DNA from: ATX-6F1 sp943369485
GTDB lineage: Bacteria > Cyanobacteriota > Cyanobacteriia > PCC-6307 > Cyanobiaceae
NCBI GenBank assembly: GCA_943369485.1
Contig: CALRNH020000005.1
Location: 1 to 64,000, forward strand
Length of the DNA: 64,000 nt
Reading direction: 5' to 3'
Shown here: positions 16,738 through 25,654 of the stretch, in pieces
Numbering within the stretch: position 1 is the stretch's first letter
How the letters are laid out: every line of letters starts with the position of its first letter
Notes under the pieces: model-generated
What the model was told of the DNA's origin: nothing
Database searches by the model: none
Seen by the model: the letters and a program-made list of their open reading frames with translations, nothing else
Program-made: the position numbers and the translations under genes

Positions 16738-17859
16738 ATGCCCCCCTCCCCGTTGGCCTCCCGCCCCCGCTGGCGCGCCAGCCTCGCCCTCTCCGGTGTG
16801 GCCCTGGCCCTGGGCGGCTGCGGCGTTGTGCAGGCCACCGCCCTGGCGCCCCGGTTGCAGCCGCCCCTGGCGGTGAGCTCCGCAGGCCGCTGCGCCACCG
16901 GCAACCGCAACGCCGAGCAGATCTTCAACGCCTCCAAGGCTGGGGTGGCCGTGGTGCGCACCGAACGCGGCCTCGGCAGCGCCTTCGTGGTCGCCCAGCA
17001 GAACGGCAGCACCTACCTGGTCACCAACGCCCACGTGGTGGAAGGCAGCGACGGGGTGAACCTCAAGTGGGTGGACGGCCGCAGCGACGGAGCCCAGGTG
17101 GTGGCCCGGGGCGGTGGCGGCTCCCCCACCAACGACCTGGCCCTGCTGGCGGTGCAGGGAACCCGCGGCCAGGTGCTCAAGCTGAGCGATCGGCCCTCGG
17201 CCGTGGGCCAGGAGGTGTTCGTGATCGGGGCGCCCAAGGGGCTGGAGTTCAGCCTCAGCCGCGGTGTGGTCAGCAGCCTGAGGAATCGCGATGACATCGT
17301 GCAGATCGATGCCGCGATCAACCCGGGCAATTCCGGCGGCCCGGTGCTGGATGCCAGCAATTGTGTGGCCGGCATCGCCACGTTCAAATACAACGACAGT
17401 GAAGGGCTCAACTTCGCCGTCTCAGCGGCGGCGGTGCGCGCCTTCCTCAAGCAGCTGCCCAGCGCCGGCGAAGGCGCCTCAGCAGCCAGGGAGGAAACGG
17501 CGCGGATCCCCACCAACCCGAGCCCCACCCCCGACAGCGCCGAGGGGGACGCGCCTGGCGCCCCCAGCGTCTGTGTGTTCCGCCGGGGCCGGGACGCGGA
17601 CGCCGAACGCATCCCCTGCCGCCTCAGCCGCCTGCAGAACGACAACGGCCAGACCATCTACGACCTGGCCTGGGCCGACGGCGCCCGCAACGCCTATGCC
17701 TTCTTTGAAAGCGGCAAGGTGCTGATCCGCGCCACCGACGGCGAGGGCGGTTCAGGCACCGACGAAGGACGCTTCCAGGTAGGAGCCTCCGGGGTGGCGA
17801 TCCAGAGCAGCCCAGGCAGCCTGGCCTTCATCCCCGGCCTCAACCCGATCCTCAACTGA
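16738..17859 (+). CDS. Trypsin-like serine protease lipoprotein (S1C type, no PDZ)
   Basis: 373-residue serine protease related to the HtrA/Deg group. The N-terminus is a lipoprotein signal (VALALGGC, lipobox Cys at 28), so it should be tethered to a membrane outside the cytoplasm. The catalytic triad is visible: His in VTNAHVVEG, Asp in TNDLALL and Ser in NPGNSGGPVL. Instead of PDZ domains, a linker of about 40 residues rich in Ala, Pro and Ser leads to a C-terminal beta-rich domain of about 100 residues with two cysteines (VCVFRRG, IPCRLS). Likely role: periplasmic protein quality control. An upstream in-frame signal and hydrophobic core support this ATG. Confidence 0.88.
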   Translation: MPPSPLASRPRWRASLALSGVALALGGCGVVQATALAPRLQPPLAVSSAGRCATGNRNAEQIFNASKAGVAVVRTERGLGSAFVVAQQNGSTYLVTNAHVVEGSDGVNLKWVDGRSDGAQVVARGGGGSPTNDLALLAVQGTRGQVLKLSDRPSAVGQEVFVIGAPKGLEFSLSRGVVSSLRNRDDIVQIDAAINPGNSGGPVLDASNCVAGIATFKYNDSEGLNFAVSAAAVRAFLKQLPSAGEGASAAREETARIPTNPSPTPDSAEGDAPGAPSVCVFRRGRDADAERIPCRLSRLQNDNGQTIYDLAWADGARNAYAFFESGKVLIRATDGEGGSGTDEGRFQVGASGVAIQSSPGSLAFIPGLNPILN

Positions 17860-17936
17860 AGCCGGTCCTTGGCGCTGCTGGGAGACCCTTCTGAGGGCCG
17901 CCCTCTACGCTGCCACCGACTGAGACGGGCCACAGG

Positions 17937-18623
17937 GTGCTGAAGGGCGAAGTGAACCGGGCCTTGGAACTCAAGGAGCTGGGATGGTCGGCCGATGAGG
18001 TGCGGCGCTACGAAGAACTATGGGAGTACCGCCAGCGCTGGGGGGCGATCAACCTCGAACCGGAGGATCGGGCCTACCTGCGCAAGGCCGATGCCGCCCT
18101 GCCCAAGCTGGCGGCCCATGGCAAGGGGGCAGCCCGCAAGAGCCTCCGCGACAAGTCGCATGTGCGCTGGCTGGCCTTCTACCTGGAAGCCTTCAAGGCC
18201 GCCGAAGCGGATCTCGGCCTCCCAGAGGGTGAGCTGGGTGCCTGGCGCATCGTGCTCGAAGAAGAGCTGAGGGCCCTGGCCTACGACGAACCGGTGCTGG
18301 GGTTACCCGACACCCTCAAGGCGAAGGCACTGATCCCGGCCCGGGAAGCCTGGGTGGCGGCGGCCGCCGCCGGCGGCCGGGTGCTGGAGGTGGATTTCGC
18401 TGCCCCGCTGGTGGCCCTCAAGGCCACGGAAAAGACCAGCTGGAAGCCCCTGCGTGGCGAAGACAACGCTGCCGCCAGCGACTACCCCGTGCTGGAGGCC
18501 AAGGCCGCCGCCGCCTTCCGCGCCCAGGTTCGACAGGAGGTGACAACCCTGATCCGCAGCACGTTCCCATCGCTCAAGGACACCGAAAAGCCCCTGCCCC
18601 CTGACGACTGGCAGCCGGCCTGA
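17937..18623 (+). CDS. Conserved hypothetical soluble protein (228 aa)
   Basis: 228-residue, largely helical, charged protein starting at GTG. No membrane segment, signal peptide or known catalytic motif. Recognisable features are an N-terminal GEVNRALELKELGWSADEVR, like a small helical adaptor, and a tryptophan-rich stretch HVRWLAFYLEAFKAAEADLG. I do not recognise a named family but it resembles cyanobacterial conserved hypotheticals. It is followed after 7 bases by the DUF938 methyltransferase gene and then recQ, probably one transcript. Confidence 0.75.
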   Translation: MLKGEVNRALELKELGWSADEVRRYEELWEYRQRWGAINLEPEDRAYLRKADAALPKLAAHGKGAARKSLRDKSHVRWLAFYLEAFKAAEADLGLPEGELGAWRIVLEEELRALAYDEPVLGLPDTLKAKALIPAREAWVAAAAAGGRVLEVDFAAPLVALKATEKTSWKPLRGEDNAAASDYPVLEAKAAAAFRAQVRQEVTTLIRSTFPSLKDTEKPLPPDDWQPA

Positions 18624-18630
18624 ACCAGCG

Positions 18631-19239
18631 GTGTTCTCCGCCGCCTGCGATCGCAACAAGGAACCGATCCTTGGGCAACTGCGTCGCTGGCTGCCGCCAG
18701 GGGCAAGGGTGCTCGAGGTGGGATCGGGCACCGGCCAGCACGCGCGGCATTTCTGCGCCTCGATCGAAGGTCTGCGCTGGCAGCCGACGGAGCTGGCGCC
18801 GAACCTGGAGCGGCTGCGCTCCCTGCTGCTGCAGCCCCCCCGGCCAGACGGATTGTTGGAGCCCATCTCCCTCGATGCACGCCAGTCGCCCTGGCCGACG
18901 GGCCCGTTTGAGGCGGTGTTTACCGCCAACACGGCCCACATCATGCCCTGGGAGGCCGTGCTGGCTCTGCTGGCTGGCGCGGCGCGGGTGTTGGCTCCCC
19001 AGGGCCTGCTGCTGCTCTATGGCCCGTTCAGCGTTGGCGGCGTCCATACCGCCAGGAGCAACGCCGCCTTCGACGCCGAGCTTCGGGCCCGCGATCCGTC
19101 CATGGGGGTGCGCGATGGCCTGGCGATCAAGGCCGAGGCCGCCCGGGTGGGGCTCAACCTGGCGGAAGGCGTGGATCTGCCCGCCAACAACCGGATGCTG
19201 ATCTTCGCTCAGGCGAGCCTGGGCATCCTTGAGCCATGA
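18631..19239 (+). CDS. DUF938 SAM-dependent methyltransferase-like protein
   Basis: 202-residue protein of the DUF938 family. It shows the family N-terminus RNKEPILGQLRRWLP, the SAM-binding loop VLEVGSGTGQHARHF (about 28-42) and LRWQPTELAPN, followed by the phrase FTANTAHIMPWEAV. These features mark a class I methyltransferase; the methyl acceptor is unknown. The start is GTG at 18631, 7 bases after the previous gene. Its stop overlaps the ATG of recQ (ATGA), so the two are translationally coupled, though no functional link with recombination is known to me. Confidence 0.86.
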   Translation: MFSAACDRNKEPILGQLRRWLPPGARVLEVGSGTGQHARHFCASIEGLRWQPTELAPNLERLRSLLLQPPRPDGLLEPISLDARQSPWPTGPFEAVFTANTAHIMPWEAVLALLAGAARVLAPQGLLLLYGPFSVGGVHTARSNAAFDAELRARDPSMGVRDGLAIKAEAARVGLNLAEGVDLPANNRMLIFAQASLGILEP

Positions 19240-21068
19240 CCCAAGCAACCCTGCCCAAGCCGGTGGATGTGCTGAAGGAGGTGTTCGGCTACGGCGCCTT
19301 CCGCGGCCCCCAGGAAGCCATCGTTGCGCACGTGCTGGCGGGGGGCTCGGCCCTGGTGCTCATGCCCACGGGGGGCGGCAAATCCCTCTGCTATCAGATC
19401 CCCGCCCTCTGTCGGGCCGGCACGGGCGTGGTGATCTCGCCCTTGATTGCGCTGATGCAGGACCAGGTGGAGGCGCTGCGCCAGGCGGGGGTGCGCGCCG
19501 CCGCCCTCAACTCGGCCCAGGGACCCGCCGAGGCAGCCGCCAGCTGGCGAGCCCTGCGCGCCGGTGAGCTGGATCTGATCTACCTTTCTCCCGAGCGCCT
19601 TCTGGCGGGCGACTGCCTGGAGCGGTTGGCGGACCTGCCGATCGCGCTCTTCGCCATCGATGAGGCCCATTGCGTGTCCCAATGGGGACACGATTTCCGG
19701 CCCGAATACCTGCAGCTGGCCCAGCTGGCGGAGCGCTTCCCGGCGGTGCCACGGCTGGCGCTCACGGCCACGGCCGATCCGCGCACGCGCGAGGAGATCC
19801 GCCAGCGGCTGGCGCTGGAGAGCGGCCAGGTGTTCAGCGCCAGCTTCGATCGGCCCAACATCCGCTATCTGCTGCGCGAGAAGGACGACCCACGCCGCCA
19901 GCTGCTGGCCTTCCTGGAGGAGCAGCGGGGTGAGGCGGGCATCGTCTACGCGCGCTCCCGCAGCCGGGTGGAGAGCCTGGCCCAGACCCTGCGGGCGGCG
20001 GGCTTCGACGCCTTGGCCTACCACGCAGGCCTCGACAACGAGGTGCGCGCCCAGGTACTCAGGCGCTTTCGCCAGGAGAGCGCCGTGGTGGTGGTGGCCA
20101 CGGTGGCCTTCGGCATGGGCATCGACAAGCCCGATGTGCGCTTCGTGGCCCATGTGGACCTGCCCAAAAGCCTGGAGGCCTACTACCAGGAGACCGGCCG
20201 GGGCGGGCGCGACGGGTTGGCGGCCACCGCCTGGATGGCGCACGGGGCAGGCGATCTGCCCCAGCTACGCCGCTTCATCGACGACTCCGGCGCTGAGCCG
20301 GAGCAGAAGCGGATCGAGCACGGCAAGCTCGATGCCCTGGTGGCCTTCACCGAGGCGGCGGGCTGCCGGCGCCAGGTGCTGCTGGCCCACTTCGGTGAAG
20401 CGCTGGCGGAGCCATGCGGCAACTGTGACCGCTGCCTGGAGCCCGACCGCTCCAGCGACGGCACCGAGGCGGCCCGCAAGGCGCTGTCTGCGGTGTACCG
20501 CACGGGCAGCCGTTTCGGCGCCGCCCACCTGGTGGACGTTCTGCTGGGGGCGGACACCGTCAGAATCCGGGAGCTGGGGCACCAGCAACTCAGCGTCTAC
20601 GGAATCGGCCAGGAGCTGGACAAGGGCCAATGGCGCAGCCTGTTTCGGCAGCTGGTGGCCCGGGGATATCTGAAGAGCGATCCGGAGGCACGCAGCGGCC
20701 TGCGCTTTGGGGCCGATGAGCTGGTGCGGCCGCTGCTGCGGGGGGAAAGCCGTTTCGCCGTGCACCTGCCGCCCCCCAAGCAGGAGCAGCGCCGTCAGGG
20801 TCCCAACGGCGCCGAACGCACCCGTGCGGGCGACACGGAGCTGGAGGCCGAAGGCCAATCCCTGCTGGCGGCCCTCAAGGAGTGGCGCCGGGAGCAGGCC
20901 CGCAACCAGGGGGTGCCCCCTTACGTGGTGTTCCACGACCGCACCTTGATCGACCTGGCCGACCGCCGGCCCAGCGACCTGGAGGCGCTGGCCCAGGTGA
21001 GCGGCGTGGGGGCCGCCAAGCTGGAGCGCTATGGCGAAGCGGTCTTAACGGTGATCAGCACGCACTGA
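19236..21068 (+). CDS. recQ: ATP-dependent DNA helicase RecQ
   Basis: 610-residue 3'-5' DNA helicase of recombination and replication fork repair. Walker A MPTGGGKSLCYQ is at 43-54, the DEAH box in AIDEAHCVSQWGHDFRP, helicase motif VI in QETGRGGRDG. The RecQ zinc site is complete (CRRQVLLAHFGEAL then CGNCDRC), followed by the winged-helix RQC domain and a C-terminal HRDC domain (about 535-610, LIDLADRRPSDLEALAQVSG). Length matches E. coli RecQ. ATGA overlap with the DUF938 gene. It converges on mscL with 32 bases between and no obvious terminator. Confidence 0.97.
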   Translation: MTQATLPKPVDVLKEVFGYGAFRGPQEAIVAHVLAGGSALVLMPTGGGKSLCYQIPALCRAGTGVVISPLIALMQDQVEALRQAGVRAAALNSAQGPAEAAASWRALRAGELDLIYLSPERLLAGDCLERLADLPIALFAIDEAHCVSQWGHDFRPEYLQLAQLAERFPAVPRLALTATADPRTREEIRQRLALESGQVFSASFDRPNIRYLLREKDDPRRQLLAFLEEQRGEAGIVYARSRSRVESLAQTLRAAGFDALAYHAGLDNEVRAQVLRRFRQESAVVVVATVAFGMGIDKPDVRFVAHVDLPKSLEAYYQETGRGGRDGLAATAWMAHGAGDLPQLRRFIDDSGAEPEQKRIEHGKLDALVAFTEAAGCRRQVLLAHFGEALAEPCGNCDRCLEPDRSSDGTEAARKALSAVYRTGSRFGAAHLVDVLLGADTVRIRELGHQQLSVYGIGQELDKGQWRSLFRQLVARGYLKSDPEARSGLRFGADELVRPLLRGESRFAVHLPPPKQEQRRQGPNGAERTRAGDTELEAEGQSLLAALKEWRREQARNQGVPPYVVFHDRTLIDLADRRPSDLEALAQVSGVGAAKLERYGEAVLTVISTH

Positions 21069-21100
21069 CCCTGCCGAACCTTACGGGCCCAAATGGGGCC

Positions 21101-21481
21101 TCAGAGGGCGCGGCGGTCGAGGGCTTCCGCCAGGCGAGTGGCGGCGGCCGCCAGGTCCGCCTGGGGATCGGGGGCTGCAACGGCCTCCTCCTTGCGGCGC
21201 AAGCGCTCGATCGAGCGCACGATCAGGAAGACGACGAAGGCGATCACCACGAAGTTGATCAGTGCCACGATCACGGCGCCGGCGGGCCAGGCGGCGATCG
21301 AGGCCACGTTGGCGGCCTTGAGGGCGGGGGCCAGCAGCGTGGTCATCACCAGGCTGACCACGGCATCGACCACCTTGCCGAAGGCCCCGCCGATGACCAC
21401 GGCCACCGCCAGGTCGACCACATCACCCTTGTTGATGAAGGCCTGGAAATCGCGAAGGAAGGAACTGCGGCGGGGCGCCAT
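21101..21481 (-). CDS. mscL: Large-conductance mechanosensitive channel
   Basis: 126-residue pentameric channel that opens under membrane tension to release solutes during hypo-osmotic shock. The family N-terminus is clear (FLRDFQAFINKGDVVDLAVA), with the pore-lining first helix rich in Ala and Gly (VVIGGAFGKVV), a periplasmic loop, the second helix (VALINFVVIAFVVFLIV) and a charged cytoplasmic end RSIERLRRKEEA. Length is in the usual range. A standalone gene, divergent from the small membrane protein gene at 21562; a promoter should lie in the 80 bases between. Confidence 0.96.
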   Translation of the reverse strand: MAPRRSSFLRDFQAFINKGDVVDLAVAVVIGGAFGKVVDAVVSLVMTTLLAPALKAANVASIAAWPAGAVIVALINFVVIAFVVFLIVRSIERLRRKEEAVAAPDPQADLAAAATRLAEALDRRAL

Positions 21482-21561
21482 GGAACGACGATCAGACAGG
21501 CCGGAGACTATCGCGCAGTCCGCAGTCCCCTTGCCGGATCAAGACAAGTGCCGACGCAGGG

Positions 21562-22053
21562 ATGATCGGGTCACTTTTCCATCCCCATGGCCATCCCATG
21601 GTTCTGCCTGAATCCGCCACCGAAGCGCTCCGCTGGTCCCTGACCCTGCTGCTGCCCCTGCTGCTCGCCGCACTGCTGAACGCGCGGCACCCGGCTGCTG
21701 GGGTGAGCGCCCGGACCCGGCGCTGGCTGAGAGGGTTGCAGGTGCTGGGACTGGTGCTGGCCCTGATCGGTGTGATCACGCCCCTGGTGCTGTTCCCCGT
21801 GGTGGTCGTGTTGATGTTCTGCGCGATCTTCAGCGGGCTGCTGCAGATCGTCAGCCAATTCACGGCCAGTTTCTCCTGCCCCGGCCTGCCGCTGGCAAGC
21901 CAGGCCCATGTCTTGATCCAGCCCGGGCTCGCGCTGCTGGTGTTCACCACGGCGCGGCTCTGGCTGTTGAGGCGAAACCTGCAGAAACGAAAGCTGCTGG
22001 GGCGGCCGGTGTCTGGACCAGGAGACCAAGGACCCGGAGACCAAGGGCTTTAG
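21562..22053 (+). CDS. Hypothetical membrane protein (163 aa)
   Basis: 163-residue protein with about four hydrophobic segments (about 24-42, 60-80, 82-104 and 118-136) and a hydrophilic C-terminus ending in the short repeat GPGDQGPGDQGL. Two starts are possible, ATG at 21562 or 21601; the second leaves the first membrane helix intact and removes a histidine-rich leader. No family recognised. Codon use is like the neighbours. Stands alone between mscL and clpC, reading toward the clpC terminator. Confidence 0.6.
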   Translation: MIGSLFHPHGHPMVLPESATEALRWSLTLLLPLLLAALLNARHPAAGVSARTRRWLRGLQVLGLVLALIGVITPLVLFPVVVVLMFCAIFSGLLQIVSQFTASFSCPGLPLASQAHVLIQPGLALLVFTTARLWLLRRNLQKRKLLGRPVSGPGDQGPGDQGL

Positions 22054-22162
22054 CTGTGCAAACACAATCAGCTCGGGCCGGAAGTCTTGAAGCTGAACGC
22101 CTCACATCCAATCACCAGCTGAACAACGTGGTGGGACGACACACCTGAAGGACCCAACCCAC

Positions 22163-22186
22163 AAAAAAAGGGGGCCTACGCCCCCC
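22163..22186 (-). terminator. Rho-independent terminator of clpC
   Basis: On the minus strand a perfect 6-bp stem GGGGGC / GCCCCC with a four-base loop is followed directly by seven T. It lies 33 bases after the clpC stop. The textbook layout and position make this the clearest terminator in the window. Confidence 0.9.
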
Positions 22187-22218
22187 TCGTTTCAATCAAA
22201 GGGCGCTAAGCACACACC

Positions 22219-24810
22219 TCACGCACTTGCCCCGGCCAACTCCGGCAGCGGCGCGGTGATGGTCTGGTGGCGAATCACCACCTGCTTGTCGTCGTTGACA
22301 TCCACCAGGGCGGAATCGCCATCCTTGAGGCGGCCGGTGAGGAATTCCTCGGCCAGGCTGTCCTCGAGCAGCCGCATCACGGCCCGGCGCAGGGGGCGTG
22401 CCCCATAGCTGGGGTTGTAGCCCTCCTCCACCAGACGCTCCTTGAACGCCTCGGTGACGGAAAGGGTGATGCCCTTCTCCTGCATGCGCGCAAACACCTC
22501 CCGCAGCATGATCTCGGCGATCAGCTTCACCTCGTCGCGGCTGAGCTGGCGGAAGACGATGATCTCATCGAGCCGGTTGAGGAACTCAGGGCGGAAGTAC
22601 TGCTTCAGCTCCTCGTTCACCAGCGAGCGGATGCGGTTGTAGTTCGTGTCCTCGGCGCCTGCGCCGGAGAACTCAAAGCCCAAGCCGCCGCCACCCTTCT
22701 CGATCACCTTCGAGCCGATGTTCGAGGTCATGATGATCAAGGTGTTCTTGAAGTCCACCGTGCGGCCCTTGGAATCGGTCAGGCGACCGTCTTCAAGCAG
22801 CTGCAGCAGAAGGTTGAACACATCCGGGTGGGCCTTTTCGATTTCATCGAACAGCACCACTGTGTAGGGCCGGCGCCGGACCGCCTCGGTGAGCTGACCG
22901 CCCTCGTTGAAGCCCACGTAGCCCGGAGGCGAGCCGATCAGCTTGCTGACCGTGTGGCGCTCCATGAACTCCGACATGTCGAGCCGGATCATCGACTCCT
23001 CGCTGCCGAAGAAGTAAGCGGCCAGGGCCTTGGTGAGCTCCGTCTTGCCCACGCCGGTGGGGCCGGAGAAGATGAAGCTGGCGATCGGCCGGTTCGGGTT
23101 CTTGAGCCCCACCCGGGCGCGCCGGATCGCCTTCGAGACGGCCTTGACGGCCTCGTCCTGGCCGATCAGCCTCTGATGGAGGGTCTCCTCCATGTTCAGC
23201 AGCTTCACAGATTCGCTCTCGGTGAGCTTCTGCACGGGCACGCCGGTCCAGGAGGCCACGATGTGGGCGATGTCTTCCTCCGTGACCACGGGGATGCGGT
23301 CACCGTCAGAATCGGTGCTTGTGCCGCCGAAGGCGCTGCCAGCATCACCCGCTGGGACAGCCGCCGTGATGGTGGTGGCATCGCCTTCAGAGAGAGGAGA
23401 TGCCGAGGCGCTGGGCTCCTCATCGCGGCGGGCCTGCAGGATCGAGCGGATCTGCTCGCGCAGCTCCACCTCTTTGTCGCGCAGCTCACCGGCCTTGATG
23501 TAATCCTGCTCGCGCACGGAGGTTTCCTTCTGCTTCTGCACCGCGCGCAACTGCTTGTCGAGCTCCTTGGCGGCCGGCGGTAGCTTGGAGTTGAGCAGGC
23601 GCACGCGGCTGCCGGCCTCATCAATCAGATCGATCGCCTTGTCCGGCAGGAAGCGGTCGCTGATGTAGCGATCACCCAGGGTGGCGGCGGCGACAACCGC
23701 CTCGTCGCTGATCTTGAGGCGGTGGTGCTGCTCGTAGCGCTCACGCAGACCGCGCAGGATCTCGATCGTGTCGGCCACGGTGGGCTCGCCCACCATCACT
23801 GGTTGGAAGCGACGCTCCAGGGCCGCATCGCGCTCGATGTGCTTGCGGTATTCATCCAGGGTTGTGGCGCCGATGCACTGCAGCTCGCCGCGGGCGAGGG
23901 CGGGCTTGAGGATGTTGGCGGCGTCGATCGCACCCTCAGCGGCACCGGCGCCGATCAGGGTGTGCACCTCGTCGATCACGAGGATCACGTTTCCGGCGCT
24001 GCGGATCTCCTCCATGATTTTCTTGAGGCGCTCCTCAAACTCGCCCCGGTATTTGGTGCCAGCCACCAGCAGGCCGATATCGAGGGTCAGAACACGCTTG
24101 TCCTCGAGGATGTCGGGCACCTCGCCCAGGTGGATGCGCTGGGCCAGCCCCTCGGCGATGGCTGTTTTACCAACGCCGGGTTCTCCGATCAGGACCGGAT
24201 TGTTCTTGGTGCGGCGGCCCAGGATCTGGATCACCCGGTCGATCTCGTTGTGGCGCCCCACGACGGGATCGAGCTTGGCGTCAGCCGCCAGCTGGGTGAG
24301 GTTGCTGCCGAATTCATCGAGGGTGGGGGTCTTGGTGGAGCCCTTGCCGCCACCACCGCCGGAGGTCACCTCGGCGGTCTCGCCGAGCATGCGGATCACT
24401 TGGGTGCGCACCTTGGCCAGATCGACACCAAGGTTCTCGAGCACCCGGGCGGCGACACCCTCACCCTCGCGGATCAGCCCCAGCAGCAGGTGCTCGGTGC
24501 CGATGTAGTTGTGGCCCAGCTGGCGGGCCTCCTCCAGGGAAAGCTCCAGAACGCGCTTGGCCCGGGGGGTGAAGGGGATCTCCACGGCCACGAAGCCGGA
24601 GCCGCGGCCAATGATCTTCTCCACTTCGACGCGGGCATCCTTGAGGTTGACCCCCATCGACTTGAGCACCTTGGCGGCCACACCGGTGCCTTCGCCGATC
24701 AGGCCGAGCAGGATCTGCTCAGTGCCCACGAAGTTATGGCCTAGGCGGCGGGCCTCCTCTTGGGCCAGCATGATCACCTTGATGGCCTTCTCGGTAAACC
24801 GCTCGAACAT
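22219..24810 (-). CDS. clpC: ATP-dependent Clp protease ATPase subunit ClpC
   Basis: 863-residue Hsp100 unfoldase that feeds substrates to ClpP/ClpR. N-terminal double Clp_N repeat (MFERFTEKAIKVIMLAQEEA and the parallel PRAKRVLELSLEEARQLGHN), AAA+ domain 1 with Walker A GEPGVGKT, a UVR-containing middle region (VREQDYIKAGELRDKEVELR), AAA+ domain 2 with Walker A GPTGVGKT and the C-terminal D2-small domain. The middle region is lengthened by a low-complexity Ser/Ala/Asp stretch. I use the ATG at 24810, which gives the canonical ClpC N-terminus; a longer frame exists but adds unrelated residues. Followed by a strong terminator, so monocistronic. Confidence 0.98.
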   Translation of the reverse strand: MFERFTEKAIKVIMLAQEEARRLGHNFVGTEQILLGLIGEGTGVAAKVLKSMGVNLKDARVEVEKIIGRGSGFVAVEIPFTPRAKRVLELSLEEARQLGHNYIGTEHLLLGLIREGEGVAARVLENLGVDLAKVRTQVIRMLGETAEVTSGGGGGKGSTKTPTLDEFGSNLTQLAADAKLDPVVGRHNEIDRVIQILGRRTKNNPVLIGEPGVGKTAIAEGLAQRIHLGEVPDILEDKRVLTLDIGLLVAGTKYRGEFEERLKKIMEEIRSAGNVILVIDEVHTLIGAGAAEGAIDAANILKPALARGELQCIGATTLDEYRKHIERDAALERRFQPVMVGEPTVADTIEILRGLRERYEQHHRLKISDEAVVAAATLGDRYISDRFLPDKAIDLIDEAGSRVRLLNSKLPPAAKELDKQLRAVQKQKETSVREQDYIKAGELRDKEVELREQIRSILQARRDEEPSASASPLSEGDATTITAAVPAGDAGSAFGGTSTDSDGDRIPVVTEEDIAHIVASWTGVPVQKLTESESVKLLNMEETLHQRLIGQDEAVKAVSKAIRRARVGLKNPNRPIASFIFSGPTGVGKTELTKALAAYFFGSEESMIRLDMSEFMERHTVSKLIGSPPGYVGFNEGGQLTEAVRRRPYTVVLFDEIEKAHPDVFNLLLQLLEDGRLTDSKGRTVDFKNTLIIMTSNIGSKVIEKGGGGLGFEFSGAGAEDTNYNRIRSLVNEELKQYFRPEFLNRLDEIIVFRQLSRDEVKLIAEIMLREVFARMQEKGITLSVTEAFKERLVEEGYNPSYGARPLRRAVMRLLEDSLAEEFLTGRLKDGDSALVDVNDDKQVVIRHQTITAPLPELAGASA

Positions 24811-24914
24811 GTGCGGTGCCAAATGCAAGTGACCCCAACCTATCAGGATTGTCGGAGTGCTGCGCAGCTCCCGATCCGACCACCCAGAACCCTTGCCACG
24901 CCTGCGAGCACCCA

Positions 24915-24956
24915 AACGAAAACAACAACGAATCACCCGAAAATATGGGGGTGATT
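24915..24956 (-). terminator. Probable terminator of rimI, upstream of clpC
   Basis: On the minus strand AATCACCC (24949-24956) pairs perfectly with GGGTGATT (24931-24938) around a 10-base loop and is followed by a T-rich stretch TTGTTGTTTTCGTTT. It lies about 40 bases after the rimI stop and should separate rimI transcription from clpC. Confidence 0.55.
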
Positions 24957-24994
24957 GCAACAACAATGGTCGGCAATCCGTACCGGCCGAACCG

Positions 24995-25489
24995 TCAGTT
25001 TGAAGCGGCCCGTGGCCCCAGCTGACGCCATTGGATCAGGGCATCGCGGCCATCGCGGTAGTAACGGCAACGCCGGCCTGCGGTCTGGAAGCCCAGCGCC
25101 CCGTAAAGCCCCACGGCGGCGGCGTTGTCAGCGGCCACCTCCAGGGTGGCGCGTTCCGCCCCCAGGACCTCGGCCCGCCCCAGCAGCGCCTCGATCACCC
25201 GCCGGCCCAGCCCCCGGCGCCGGTGAGCCGGATCCACCGCCACCAGGGTGATGTGCAGCTCATCGACGATCAACCAGCCACAGGCCGCGGCCACCAGGGC
25301 GTCCTGCTGCCAGAGCCCAAGGCAGGGCCGGCGCGGATCGACCAGTTCCGCCGCCCACTGGCCCTCGCTCCAGAAGCCCCCCAGGGCGGACTGGTCGAGG
25401 GCACGGCAGGCCTGCAGGTGGGGCTCCCCAAGCTCGTCCGCTCGCACCTCCAGGGGCGGCCGGTCCCCGCTGGGGCCTGCGGCGCTCAA
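24995..25489 (-). CDS. rimI: Ribosomal protein alanine N-acetyltransferase-like GNAT protein
   Basis: 164-residue GNAT acetyltransferase of the RimI type, which acetylates the N-terminal alanine of ribosomal protein S18. The acetyl-CoA-binding motif is clear (VAVDPAHRRRGLGRRVIEAL) followed by the RimI phrase LEVAADNAAAVGLYGALGF and RCRYYRDGRDALI. The position between clpC and lysA is the usual picocyanobacterial one, which supports the assignment, though GNAT substrate is always uncertain. Divergent from lysA with about 165 bases between. Confidence 0.88.
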   Translation of the reverse strand: MSAAGPSGDRPPLEVRADELGEPHLQACRALDQSALGGFWSEGQWAAELVDPRRPCLGLWQQDALVAAACGWLIVDELHITLVAVDPAHRRRGLGRRVIEALLGRAEVLGAERATLEVAADNAAAVGLYGALGFQTAGRRCRYYRDGRDALIQWRQLGPRAASN

Positions 25490-25529
25490 GCAGACCCCCG
25501 GCTGGGGCAGACCGCCTGGTGGGCCTTGG

Positions 25530-25559
25530 GATGGCCGCCGTTGTGATGGCCGCCATTGT
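25530..25559. repeat. 15-base tandem duplication between rimI and lysA
   Basis: GATGGCCGCCGTTGT is followed at once by GATGGCCGCCATTGT, one base different. It lies in the intergenic space between the divergent rimI and lysA genes and may be replication slippage or a duplicated binding site. Confidence 0.6.
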
Positions 25560-25654
25560 GCGGCGGGGGGGCACTGGGAGGTTCACCGCTCACCAACAGG
25601 TCCGCCGGGCGTTCGTACATTGGTTCAAATTCAGTCCCGCTGCGGAACCCACCC

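Noticed and set aside
25620..25654. GGTTCAAAT-like sequence that looks like a tRNA T-loop
   Set aside because: No cloverleaf can be formed around it and no acceptor stem; it lies directly before lysA.
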